From: Lasiosphaeris hirsuta
Lineage: Eukaryota > Ascomycota > Sordariomycetes > Sordariales > Lasiosphaeriaceae
Assembly: GCA_030549175.1 (NCBI GenBank)
Contig: JAUKUA010000003.1
Coordinates: forward strand, 868,001-932,000
DNA: 64,000 nucleotides
Direction of reading: 5' to 3'
A program made the position numbers and the translations under genes. This document shows, one piece after another, positions 54,312 through 64,000 of this stretch (position 1 is the stretch's first letter; each line of letters begins with the position of its first letter). The notes below the pieces were generated by a model that worked only from the letters and a program-made list of their open reading frames with translations, did not search any database and was not told where the DNA came from.

Positions 54312-55960
54312 TTACACGACGAGTGCATACGGTTCCTTGCAACAATCATCCCACTCCGACGCCCCGGAAGCCCAGAATCGCCGAAGCACTTCTCTTGCCA
54401 CGAGCGGGTTCCCAGTCCCCTGGTCCCTACTCATCTCAGAAAGCTCATGTTCAACATAAGCACGAGCATCGGTGCTTGGGCCGGCTGCGTCGACTCCAGC
54501 CACCACCAGGGGCCATGCCATGCACCGTCGGACGTGGGGACGCGATCGAGCCTTCTTAAGCAATGCAAGCAGAGTCTTGGCATGTCTGGTCCTCGTGGCC
54601 TTCATTTCAGGGGACTGGAGGAGTGCGGTAACTCCAGAAAGCGACTTGACACAATACAGCGCCACGGCAGAACGGAAAACGTGACCTATCAATGCCCAGT
54701 CTTCTCGCAGGGAGGGCTGTGAGCTCGCCCAGTCCTCTGGGGAAAATACTTCAATTTGTGCGAGAGTACGTGTGACGTCTGTCGTAATGTTTGTGGCAAA
54801 GCGGGCTGACACTTGAGATCGGAGATTGTTGATAGTAATAATGTTGAGAAAGAGAGACTTGGGACATGGGAACGACGGATAGAAAGATTGGCCGTATAGC
54901 TCGGTGGCCACGCTGAGATTTTCGAGATCAAGGCAGGGAGCGAACTGGCGCAACGAAGGGCTTGTGGTGTTGGCGAGGATACAAATTCTAGAAGAAGACA
55001 CGTCAGGATAAACGCTGTATCCACAAGGAGAGAGGTGAGAAGTCGGGACATGCGTTAGAAAGGCTAGTATGGGCGCTTGCATATGGGGAGCGGAGTGGAC
55101 AAACGACCGAAGCGGCGCGCGGAGGCTGATAAGGGTCACGATGAACTCGGCATGTGGTCGCCAGCAGGGAGGTTCGGTGGATTGTTGCAGCTGCCGCCGA
55201 TGTTAGCGATAGAGCTTTTAGTAGGATGGAAACGCAATGATGCCGACTTGCCACAGCAACAAGAAGAGTAAAGACGCTGGCGATGGTGACATCGCCACTG
55301 CGCGTCTCGTCGCTTCCTACCAACTCGTTGAGCAAGCGAATCGCAATGCCGCGATGGTGGTAGAGGCGCGAGCGAGCTCCTGATAAGGATGTGCACCGAC
55401 TTGTGTCCCTGGGAACCTGGAATAGCCTGTGGCTTATGGCAATGGAAACCAGAGCGTGTATGATGGATGCGGGCATCAAGTGCAACGATGCAATCGGGAC
55501 GTTGAAGGGATTGGGCGCAAGCTGGTGTGATACGGCGTCTGGATAGACTCTAATGTTGTCTGGGCCCCGGTTAGCTTCTTGGCTAGCCTGTTGCCCGGCA
55601 TGCTTTGGGATTCAGGGGCTTACAATATGCCAAGGCCTCAACGATGTCGCAAGTATCATCCCTTAGCTCCAGCTTCTGGAGGGTCAGGGGAGCAAGCAGC
55701 AAGCCGGAATCCTCATCCTCTTCTGCCAGGTCCAGACCTTTGCGGACTGGACTCGTCGGTTTGCGGATCCGGCCGCGTGAGCGCGAAGTGACCTGGCCTG
55801 GAGCCAGCCACGTCAGGGGCTTCTTGTCGGCATATCCAGGACATACAATGCCTGCGACGCGACATTTGGTGCAGACGGGGTGTGTGGCATCGCAGACGAG
55901 TCGGCGACGTCGGCACTCCCAACACTGGCTCGTGGCCACCTGCGATTCAGCCTGCGGCAT
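54312..55960 (-). CDS. Zn2Cys6 transcription factor, 507 aa, three exons with one GC-AG intron
   Basis: Exons 55960-55624, 55559-55252 and 55190-54312. Intron 1 (55623-55560) has GTAAGC, GCTAAC and CAG; intron 2 (55251-55191) has a GC donor (GCAAGT), branch GCTAAC and CAG. Spliced length 1524 nt, in frame. The binuclear cluster is canonical: Cys13, 16, 23, 30, 33 and 40 in C-x2-C-x6-C-x6-C-x2-C-x6-C spacing, with RRRRLVC between. A basic linker (SRSRGRIRKPT) follows, then the fungal C6-regulator ligand/activation region, with SIIHALVSIAISHRLFQVPR, HHRGIAIRLLNELVG and SVFTLLVA joined to VLQQSTEPPCWRPH. A nuclear, DNA-binding regulator, length typical of small C6 factors. The target is unknown; the divergent RTA1 gene is one candidate by position only. 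Confidence 0.85.
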
Positions 55961-56441
55961 GTTGACAGCACTCGAGCTGGCTCATGGAGAGCTCAATAGG
56001 GCGGCAAAGCCATAGGAGGGGGGGGCATTGGAGCGAGAAGGTCCCGAATTCGATGTTGCCGTTGGGTGCACGAGTGATGTCGACGGGAGGGAGCACCGCC
56101 AGGTCTTGGCCATTTTTTTGACCAAAACAGGCAAGGCGGGGTGGGACGGGGCGGGAGCACTGCCTGTCAGCATGGAGCTTAATCACGCCGCCCACCACAG
56201 GGCTGGGAATGCGCGCCATCGTCGCCAGTGGAGCACCAAGACCCTGGACTTGGTGGCGATTGGATGCCAGATTCCGGCCCTTGCGTCATGGGTGAGACAA
56301 CGGAATGGGGTGAGGTACAAGATACTTGCAACTGCCAGATCGGGAACATTTTTGCACACATCGCGGCTTGGCCGACAGTCTGCCTTGACACCCCCCCTCC
56401 CCCCCCTTAAGGCTGCGAGAGACGTGATCCAACTGACTGGA

Positions 56442-56448
56442 TATAAAA
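56442..56448 (+). promoter_or_regulatory. TATA box of the RTA1-like gene
   Basis: TATAAAA within the phrase ATATAAAAATGG lies about 124 bp upstream of the ATG at 56572. The identical 12-base phrase occurs at a similar distance before the cupredoxin gene. Confidence 0.55.
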
Positions 56449-56571
56449 ATGGTGAGGAGCAACCATCAGCAAATTCATTTATACGCTTTCTTCGTGACCC
56501 GCCTTTTTTTCCATTTTCCATTTTCCATTTCGTTTCGCAGCTGATATCGCTTTCAAGTGCCCAGCCTCACC

Positions 56572-57779
56572 ATGTCCAAGTCTGACGGCCAACCTGGTAC
56601 GACGTCTCAAGCCCAATCTGCCCCGAGCCCCTTTTGCTAATCGTTGCATAAAGTATCCGGGAGTATTTACTTCTACGCCCCAAACCAAGGAGCGCCGGTA
56701 TTTTTCGCCGCCGCGTTTGCAGCCTCTGGCCTGCTCCATCTTTGGCAATGCATGTTAGTTTGTGTTACCCTAGGCTCAAAACCACGACGACGATGCTCTC
56801 ATCAGCATTACAGACTGACATTTCGCGATCCAGACACTACAAATGCTTCAAGCTCACTGCTCTGCTGCCCTTCTGCTGCCTGCTATTCTCAGCCGGCTTT
56901 GCAGCTCGGGAATACGGAGCGTTCCATTATGATAACCTTCAAGTGTACATCGCTAGCACGCTGTTGATCTACATGTCTCCGTATGTGTATCTAGCCTACT
57001 TCAGATTGGCTTTATTCGCTGACCTCCTTTGCTACAGTCCTATTCTCGAGCTAGCCAACTACCACACCCTCGGCCGCGTCCTGTACTACGTGCCCTATTT
57101 CGCCCCAATCCATCCCGGCCGAGTCCTCACCACCTTCGCCACTCTCTCCTCGGTTGTCGAGGTTCTCAACGCCATTGGGGTGTCGTATCTTGCCAACCGC
57201 ACCCTACCTGACCGCTTCCTCAAGCTCGGTGACGCTCTCATGAAGGTCTCGCTGGTCTTACAGATCATCGTCATCTCTCTTTTCTTTCTACTTGCGGCCA
57301 TCTTCCACCACCGCTGCCGGAGCGGTGGCGTCCTCTCCCCACAGGTCAAATGCCCACTGGTGACGCTATACGTCAGCATGCTGCTCATCTTGGGCCGCAC
57401 CATTTACCGCATGGTTGAGCATTTTGGTGCCCCCATTCCAAGCTCCACGGCAGGGGTTGACATCGACGTCATGGATTTCAGTCCGGCGGTGCTGCGATAT
57501 GAATGGTTTTTCTACGTCTTTGAGGCGACTCTGATGCTGGCCAACTCTGCGCTGTGGAATGCTTATCATCCGCGACGCTATCTCCCAAAGGATTCCCGAG
57601 TTTACCTTGCCCAAGATGGGAGAACGGAGCTCGAGGGGCCAGGTTGGAAGGATCAGCGCCCATGGGTAGTCACATGTCTCGATCCGTTTGGGTTGGCAGA
57701 TCGAAAGGACAAGGAGAAAGCATTTTGGGAACACAACGGATTTGCATACTCGTCAACGGGACCTCGCGATAGTGTCTAA
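56572..57779 (+). CDS. RTA1-like membrane protein, 337 aa, four exons
   Basis: Exons 56572-56596, 56654-56753, 56834-56980 and 57038-57779; introns 57, 80 and 57 nt with GTACGA, GTTAGT and GTATGT donors and clear branch sites. The ATG sits in a CACCATG context. The spliced frame (1014 nt) reads GSIYFYAPNQGAPVFFAAAF, HYKCFKLTALLPFCCLLFSA, YMSP joined to PILELANYHTLGR, then YYVPYFAPIHPGRVLTTFAT and CPLVTLYVSMLLILGRTIYR, matching the multi-pass RTA1 family (PF04479). Seven hydrophobic segments are expected, as in the family, and a charged cytosolic tail follows about residue 270. RTA1/RSB1-type proteins are linked to lipid translocation and resistance to toxic lipids or azoles in yeasts; the substrate here is unknown. 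The third intron is a multiple of three and open, so retention is possible. Confidence 0.9.
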
Positions 57780-57984
57780 GGAAAGTAGATCAAGCTTGCA
57801 TGTCAACGTGTGTGGGTTACCCACCCCTAGCATAAAAGACCCGATTCTTAGTCATGTAGGAGCAAATAAATAAACCACTGGACTTCCCCTGTCGGTCTCA
57901 TTCGATTTCCTGGAGGCCCGTCTTGGCTCCGACATGGAAGTCTTGATATTTTTGGAGACTTTCTTCCATGCGTCCAAACAACCT

Positions 57985-58700
57985 GCACTAAGATAGTGCA
58001 GGACCTTCCATGGGCCCACAATTACGTGCCCCAACTCAGAAATCTGCCGCGCAGACCCTAGGGTTTGACGTGCCATTTTGAGTCTGCGCATTTTCCAAAG
58101 TCGCCGCTAACAACTTTGGGCGCTGCCTTCCATTACTCAGCTTTCTTCTTCCCACCACGCACTTCGACTTTTCAATTTCAGATTTACTACCCACAAATAA
58201 AATCCAGAGCCCCCCGACCAACTCGAGCCACCCTGCCAGGTTATTCACATTTACCATTCAATTCTCCTCCATCTCTGCAGTGATCACGGCTGCGCACATC
58301 ATCACAACCGTCAGTCCCTCCCATGCCCTCTCTACCTTCAAACTCCATCACACCTTTCAGACACTGGTTTTCTGTTTGTAGGAATTCCACGGGCAGCAGT
58401 CACAATGCCATCCGACCCCGCCGACGAGGAGACGGCCCAGCCTCAGGTAAGCCCACACAACGCGTCCCGGCATCTGTTCTTCTTTTCTTTCCTGTCCCCT
58501 TCAAGCCTGTCGCCGCCAGCCCAAGACGCAAAACTAGGGATACACGCGAGAAGTCTCGCATGGAGCACAGATGGCTCAAATGAGCTAGCTGGCGTGGGTT
58601 GAGGGTGAGCAAGCTTGCTGTGCCTTCCCCACTACCCAGTCGCCGAGATCCATGGCGACTGTATATTTTCACCCTGTGTGGTCAGCACCCCGCGGTAATA
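57985..58700 (+). repeat. duplicated segment, copy B (paired with 37640-38347)
   Basis: Colinear with copy A at 37640-38347 at an offset of about 20,340-20,400. Conservation covers promoter-like sequence, the GTAAGC splice donor and the region behind it. In copy B the frame that matches copy A's TRDTYEKPRM reads TRDTREKSRMEHRWLK and then stops. Confidence 0.65.
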
Positions 58701-59658
58701 TATACCCAGGCGCGATTTGCTGCTCCCTATGCCTAGCCTATGCGTCGACTGATTCCTAAACCCGAGACTCAGCCTGCTAGGCCTGGTATATACATCCAGT
58801 GTACAGCCCGTGATTGGCTCTGTCGGCTGCTATGTGTGACTACTCGATCGATTGCTAGTACGTGATCCGTTCAATGGACGCTCTACGGAGCGCTGTTGTC
58901 CGTTTCACAGACCGCTGCATCGTCCGGCCACAGACCGGTATTCAGACCATGATAGGGGGGGGGGGGGTTGAGGGAGGTATCACCGCTTAGCGAAACTGAC
59001 TTTGGTCTGGACTTCCTTTTCAAGCAATCATTGTCCTGGGGAGCAAACCCTACGGGGGGCAAAAACTAACCTAGGCGAATATCTCTCGATGATTTCGAGA
59101 CCGCACCGTTGGCACCACAGGTTGGCTTCCTAGTCGAGCCCGCCAAGTCGTTTTAGCCCAGCCTCCCAGTCTCCCCGTAGGGATGGGGGGTCAGGTGGAT
59201 TGTTAACTTCATTGCCGAGTGGGAAACTAGAAGGTTGGGTGATTCGGGCAATATGCTTGGCAGAGCCGGTGATGCTTAGGGGGACAACCCTCTTGAACTT
59301 CTGATGACGGCTTACTAGTAGGTTCTCTGCTAACTGGGTCAAGATTTTACAGCCAGGCATGCTCAATGTCGATTTGATCAACGCTATCTCAGTATTCAAC
59401 AATACGAATCTGTTGAACAGAATATACGCCATTGAAGTTGTAGCCGAAACCGAGAAGATCGCTCGGGACGATAACAGAGAGAATTGGCGTGAGGAGCGAG
59501 AATACGAGGCCGGCCTGCTGAAGAGGCACGACGAGAAGGGAAAGTTTCGAAAGAATGTCTGGGATTGGTTTTGCGCGACGACAGCAGTCATCGGGGTCGT
59601 CTTCTTAGCTTGGATACTATACATCCTGGGTGCCTGGCTCCGGAAGATCTCAGCTTAA
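58405..59658 (+). CDS. small coiled-coil tail-anchored-type membrane protein, 115 aa, two exons with a long intron
   Basis: Exon 1 is 58405-58446 (MPSDPADEETAQPQ, context CACAATG) with a GTAAGC donor; exon 2 is 59353-59658 after a GCTAAC branch site and TTTTACAG. The join is phase 0 and reads QPQ-PGMLNVDLINAISVFN. The 906-nt intron is unusually long for this window, so an extra exon or a start at 59359 remain possible. A charged helix (VVAETEKIARDDNRENWREE, EREYEAGLLKRHDEKGKFRK) leads to one membrane segment, ATTAVIGVVFLAWILYILGA, and a five-residue basic tail. Topology is that of a tail-anchored protein, as for the genes near 37.3 and 50.8 kb. The 5' part belongs to duplicated segment B. Function unknown. 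Confidence 0.5.
58957..58968. repeat. G homopolymer, about 12 bases
   Basis: Uninterrupted G run within the proposed long intron of the small membrane-protein gene. Confidence 0.9.
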
Positions 59659-60271
59659 CTAGCGAGTAGTTGCGCAGTTACGCAGCAAGGCTCAGCGTGG
59701 GGCTGAGTAGCGGCAACAGGTTGAGCTGGTATCAGTTTAGTCATCAGCATAAGGTACCGTGTGATAAATTGGGAGGATTTAGAGGTAGAGGTTCGCCTAG
59801 AAACACAACATCACAAAGGTTGAACTGTGTTTTATCGGCAAGGTAGCCGAGAAGATGCCGGGTCGCTCTGGATCCGGTGAGTCGTCGTCCGATCATCGTC
59901 ACCATCAAACGCATGCACTTTACTGCAGCGGGAATTCCCAAGCTTTGGCGCGGTGGCTATGCTGCTGATGGAACATTGATGATGATGCTCGCCGTGCAGG
60001 AAACACGGGGATGCTGACCTCTGGCCCACGGGCTCGGGTTCGCCAAATCTGACAACCAGCGGCTCGATGACGAGTCATTCAGCGCGCGGGAGGAGCCTTT
60101 CGCTGTATGCGCCAGGTTCGGAAACAGCACCGCTGCGATGGCCGCCATATTTATGCCCGTGGCGCAAAAGTCCCAACCATCGTTGGAAGGGTTCCGATTT
60201 GGCAGCAATTATCCAAATCGGTCGGCGACATCAGTTGAAATGCAAAAACATGGCGAAAATTACCATGGCCA
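59659..60271. other. intergenic upstream of the cupredoxin gene
   Basis: No gene recognised. The last 110 bp before 60381 hold the TATA box and the leader of the cupredoxin gene. Confidence 0.45.
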
Positions 60272-60278
60272 TATAAAA
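60272..60278 (+). promoter_or_regulatory. TATA box of the cupredoxin gene
   Basis: TATAAAA within ATATAAAAATGG lies about 105 bp upstream of the ATG at 60381. A CCATGG-rich stretch precedes it. Confidence 0.6.
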
Positions 60279-60380
60279 ATGGCAGTCCTTTCCTCCGAGC
60301 AAGTGTGTTAGATTTCGATCACAGTACCATCATCCGCGACCTCTCAAGACTCAACTCAGCCATACACCACCACCGCGACA

Positions 60381-61049
60381 ATGCACATCACGCCCCTCAG
60401 CGCCATCGCGACCCTCGTCGCACACGCGACCGCGGCTACCATCGTGGTCAGCGTCGGGCAGAACGGCGCCCTCGCCTTTAGCCCGAGCTCCGTGACGGCC
60501 AGCACGGGCGACATTGTCGAGTATCACTTCTTCCCGCCAGCCCACAGCGTCGTCATGGGCGACTTCAACAACGCATGCGCGCCAGCAATCACAGGCGGCT
60601 TCTCCTCCGGCCTGATCAGTACCTCCTCAGGCGAGAACGCAAGTCCCCCCCCTCCTCCCTTTCACCTCCCCACATACTAATCCCCGCCACAGGCCAACGT
60701 CTTCCGCGTCACCGTCAACTCAACCAACCCCATCTTCTTCTACTGCGGCGTGCCCGGACACTGCGGCGCCGGCATGACGGGCGCCATCAACCCCAGCGCC
60801 TCGCAGACGCTCGTCATGTACCAGAGCAAGGCGCAGGGCGCCACGACGTCAGATCCGGCCGACGGCGTGTTTGGCGGGCAGCTGGTCGCGGCGGGCGCCA
60901 CGGCGACGACGGCGCAACCGGGGGAGAGCAGCACGCCGGGAACGTCGAGCGGCGCCGGGAGTATCTATGGCGGGCCGGCGGGCAGTGGCGCGGGGAGGGT
61001 GCTGGGGTCGGTGGCGGGGGTTTTGGGGGTTGTGCTGTTGATGCTTTAG
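60381..61049 (+). CDS. secreted GPI-type cupredoxin (extracellular serine-rich protein), 204 aa, two exons
   Basis: Exon 1 is 60381-60638 and exon 2 60693-61049; the 54-nt intron has a GC donor (GCAAGT), branch TACTAATC and CAG acceptor, joining GEN to ANVFRVTVN in frame. Residues 1-19 form a signal peptide. The cupredoxin fold follows: TIVVSVGQNGALAFSPSSVT, GDIVEYHFFPPAHSVV, and NPIFFYCGVPGHCGAGM. Probable type 1 copper ligands are His55, Cys104, His109 and Met114 (C-x4-H-x4-M), and Cys66 may pair with Cys110. A Ser/Thr/Gly/Pro linker and a terminal hydrophobic stretch (VLGSVAGVLGVVLLML) fit a GPI anchor, so the protein is probably on the cell wall or membrane surface. Such proteins are common in ascomycetes and their electron-transfer role is rarely tested. 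Confidence 0.9.
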
Positions 61050-62207
61050 GGGGGATCCATCTAGTTGAGAGTCTTTTAGATCTTGTTGTCAAAGGAGGCT
61101 TAGGTAGTTACATCTTGGTCCCCTATTTGGGCCGTTTAATCACCATTCCATTGTTCTGATTGTTCTGTCAACCGATCAACACCATTTGTCCTCCTTCCCC
61201 CAGGGGGCGCGATCCACCTTTGCCCGCACCCCTAGGAACAAAGGCTCCCAAATAGCCACCCTTTGTCGCATCTACTCTCCTTTGTATCTCAGGCCGCCAC
61301 AGACGAGCTGTCGTCCTTTGCTGGCGGCGGAGGTTCCTTGCCCCGTCGCTTGACGCTTGAGACAGTTGGGTAATCGTGGGCAACACCGTCAACGGTGCCC
61401 GATTGCGTAGCGCGTGTTGTGGCTAGAGTACCATCGAATATCGGCCAAGGCCAAGGGAGGTGTGCAAAGAGACACTTATCCGCCGTGTTGGTCAAGAGCA
61501 TGAGGAACTTGCCCAACCCGTCGGTAAGGGCTTTCCACTGTTGGGAGATGGTCAATACCGCTCGGTCAGAAGGGTTTGGCACGGAAAGTCTACACCGGTT
61601 TCAAGAGCTCCCATGGCTGATTTGCTGTGTGGATGGAGATGGGTGTTGTTGGTGAGTTTGCCGCGACTTGGCTTGTGATGGTACGCTCCCTGGCTCGGTA
61701 TACTATATGTACACACCCAACGGCAGTGGAGTCTTTATATCGTCTGGAGACTACTGCAGACATAGGGGATTCCCAATCGCGCAAAGCCGATGGCTGCTAC
61801 TATCCGAGGGTTAGTCAATATCAAACTCATCGGGCGGCACAGACATGAAACTTCCAATAATGGTCACCGATGACAACTTTAGCCGGTGGCCGCCTTGCAG
61901 GGCCCTCAGTGCGATCGGTCGTTGACCACATGGACCAGACCAGGCTCTCGCAATAGAAATAGGCTGTGTGTGTGCCTCGTAGGAACCGGGGGAAAAAGTA
62001 CCAGAGGCCGCCCAGGGTCAACATTGTCTTTGAGGTACCGTGGCATTTTCCAATAAGGGGGGGTTTGCACTTGCGGGTGTACGACCCCTTTCCAGAACCA
62101 TATGATGCGGCGATAAGGAATGCTTCTAGAATACTTCTAGAATTGCTACACAAAATCAAAGGGGGTATATATATTACTACAGCCATCCATAACATGATAC
62201 AGCGGCA
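61050..62207. other. intergenic between cupredoxin and NAD(P)-binding genes
   Basis: Several short open frames, none with a recognisable domain. Both flanking genes end here (convergent), so part is 3' untranslated sequence. Two adjacent ttctagaa-type repeats lie at about 62125-62145. Confidence 0.4.
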
Positions 62208-63057
62208 TCACTTGTCCAGCCCCGCCAGCTTCCTAAATCCCGGATTATCAACAACAGTAAACCCGCCATCCAACTTCTCAAACCCCGGCCCGACCATAGC
62301 CGCCTCATCGAACCTCCCCGCCGCCATCTCCGCCAAAAACCGCCCCAGCGGCTCAGTCGGGCTCCAGTGCGAGTTGAAGAAACCGGCGCGCATGGGCACG
62401 CGGATAGCGCCGAGGAGGATGTTGCGGACGGCGCCCGGGGCCGGGATGTACGAGGCGATGGCCTTGTCGCCGCCCCAGTCGACAAACGACGGCCGCACCG
62501 TGTTGGCCTGCAGCACCGGGTTGGCCTTGCGCATGGCCGCCAGCGCCAGCTCCGTCTCGCCCTTGACGCGCCCGAAGATGGGCGTGAAGGCGCCCGGGGC
62601 AAAGGTCGCGCCCTCGCCTGAGACGTAGACGAAGCGGAAGGGTGCGGGGGCGGCCTGGCCGCTCTTGGCGGGCAGTGTCTGGAAGGCGGTGGCGGCCGCG
62701 AGCGCGTAGTCTTTGGTGATCTTGACGTATTCCCTGCAGTCGCGGTCAGTATATGGGTGTTGGGGGCGGCGCGGGAAGTTGTGGGAAGGCGGCTTACTCC
62801 TTGCTCACGGCGTTCTGGCTGATGCCCAGGGCCCAGACGCAGCCGGAAGCGTCCTTGAGCTTCTCGAGCAGCTCGTCGTCGTACTTGTTGAAGTCGCTGT
62901 GGAGAATGACGTTTATGCGCGGGTCCTTGGCGTCGTCGGCCATCTTGACGGGCCGCCTGCTGATGACGGAAATCTTGGTGATGTCCTTCATTTTGATCAT
63001 GGCGTCGAGGGCGGCGCTGCCGACAAGGCCAGTGGCCCCGGTGAGAATGAGATGCAT
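62208..63057 (-). CDS. NAD(P)-binding Rossmann protein, atypical SDR/NmrA-like, 261 aa, two exons
   Basis: Exon 1 is 63057-62798 and exon 2 62733-62208, with an intron at 62797-62734 (GTAAGC, GACTGCAG acceptor, 64 nt); spliced length 786 nt, in frame. The start MHLILTGATGLVGSAALDAM carries the Gly7-x2-Gly10-x2-Gly13 dinucleotide loop. ISVISRRPVKMADDAK is the expected second strand with Arg pairs that favour NADPH. CVWALGISQNAV is the fourth strand, and exon 2 carries FRFVYVSGEGATFAPGAFTP. No classical Tyr-x3-Lys pair is visible (the sequence near it is FGRVKGETE), so it looks like an atypical SDR resembling HTATIP2/NmrA-type proteins. Cytosolic reductase or redox sensor are both possible; the substrate is unknown. 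An AT-rich leader (tttttttatatttttttttt) sits directly before the start. Confidence 0.85.
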
Positions 63058-63670
63058 TTTTATTTTTTTTATATTTTTTTTTGGTGGAGTTTGGTAACTG
63101 TTTGTACTGGTTGCGGGACTTGGAGAGAAAGCGAGGTGCTGAGTGCTCAAACTTGGGGAGGGGCGAGGATTTAATAAGCGCAGTTTTAAAGTTGCTTGGG
63201 AGAGAGAGGATTGACGCGTCGGCGTTGTTGAATCCTCTGCCTAAAGCCTGCAATTCATCGGGGATAGCGGACTTTATTGCTGCGTCGGGCAGTCCCCATT
63301 GACATGCCTAACGCCCCGACGGCAGCCCCGTGTCACCGAGGATGTGGCCGACCGGCGTAATTGACAACCGACCACCTAAGCTCCGATTCCCCAGGGCCCT
63401 CCTGCACCTAATTTCTGTCTCCATACTTTGACCTCTTTGAAAATCATTGATTGAGTGGTGAGAACGAGGGAAATGGAAATGGATCACCGGCACAATTGTT
63501 CTGGCAACCGCGGTGAAACCTTTATTTTTCTTTTCCTTGATTAGTGGGTCCGAGCAGTCCTCCTTCCTTTGTTGTGATGCGTGCGGTTCAAGCTCTTCCC
63601 GTTCTTTTCCACGAGCAACCAACCAACCACGCAACCACGCAACCTTTGAACGCACCCACAAACGTTCGCC

Positions 63671-64000
63671 ATGTCTCAGTTTAAACGGGGCAGAGAGTCG
63701 CCTGCCAGCACGCTTATACCCTTGACTAAGCGAAGGCGGGGCCAGAAGGCCCAGGAGGAACGAAGACGACTGGGGGGTTCGATTGACGGCCAGCAGGCGT
63801 GACTCGGAACCAAAGAGGAATCGGCCAACTTGATCACATCTTCAATCATCCACGGCTTCCTTCACGGCCAGACAGCACCCCCACCCCAAATGATAGATTT
63901 TATCCATGAACCATCAAGCATTTCCAGCCTTCTTTCTTCGCCCGGCATGGATGATGTGGGCCAACTATACACCTTCGTCATGGTGAGCATCGAGAGCGTA
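63671..64000 (+). CDS. partial gene at the right edge, unrecognised
   Basis: An ATG in a good context (TTCGCCATGTC) begins MSQFKRGRESPASTLIPLTK and RRRGQKAQEERRRLGG and meets a TGA at 63800. A second frame from 63889 (MIDFIHEPSSISSLLSSPGM, DDVGQLYTFVM) ends in a possible GTGAGC donor at 63980. These may be two exons, or the second may be the start of another gene. The first part is strongly basic. The gene continues beyond the window and no family could be assigned. Confidence 0.35.

Noticed and set aside
61966..62628. Plus-strand open frame overlapping the 3' part of the NAD(P)-binding gene
   Set aside because: Its second half is antisense to a well-supported Rossmann protein, and it has no domain of its own.

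Overview
The window is nuclear DNA of a filamentous ascomycete (Pezizomycotina, most likely Sordariomycetes). The introns are 42-80 nt long with GT(A/G)AG-type donors and CTAAC/CTGAC branch sites. Families typical of such fungi are present: Zn2Cys6 regulator, RTA1 membrane protein, cupredoxin, DUF7730 protein, fungal C2H2 proteins, an NWD-type NLR and a HET-domain relic. Genes are monocistronic, with long gaps that hold many C, G, A or T homopolymers. No rRNA, tRNA, CRISPR array or bacterial gene was found.

Layout. (1) 1-10 kb: a proline-rich protein, a possible damaged paralog of it at the left edge, and three related C2H2 zinc-finger genes (3.7, 5.7-6.7 and 8.7-9.9 kb). Two of these are divergent and their shared upstream region carries two copies of a palindrome. 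(2) 10-35 kb: an AT-rich hairpin-bearing stretch, a BTB/POZ gene, a long coiled-coil gene built on 11-residue repeats, a frameshifted amidase pseudogene, several lineage-restricted hypothetical genes, a DUF7730 gene and an alpha/beta hydrolase. (3) 35.7-54 kb: an accessory region with a Ty3/gypsy integrase relic, a Tc1/mariner transposase relic, a 1462-residue NACHT-WD40 NLR whose nine 42-residue WD40 units are almost identical, a DUF7924 protein with a PD-(D/E)XK-like signature, LTR-like direct repeats around a small tail-anchored protein gene, and a HET-domain pseudogene. (4) 54-64 kb: a Zn2Cys6 regulator, an RTA1 protein, a second small tail-anchored protein gene whose 5' part duplicates a segment 20 kb away, a GPI-type cupredoxin, an NAD(P)-binding protein, and a partial gene at the right edge.

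Reading. The NLR, the HET relic and the repeats look like a fungal self/non-self recognition neighbourhood with heavy turnover: repeat homogenisation in the NLR, stop codons in HET, and transposon debris. The three small single-membrane-pass proteins and the DUF7924 protein next to the NLR are the best candidates for something undescribed. Exon models were read by eye from splice signals and frame continuity and have not been tested against transcripts.
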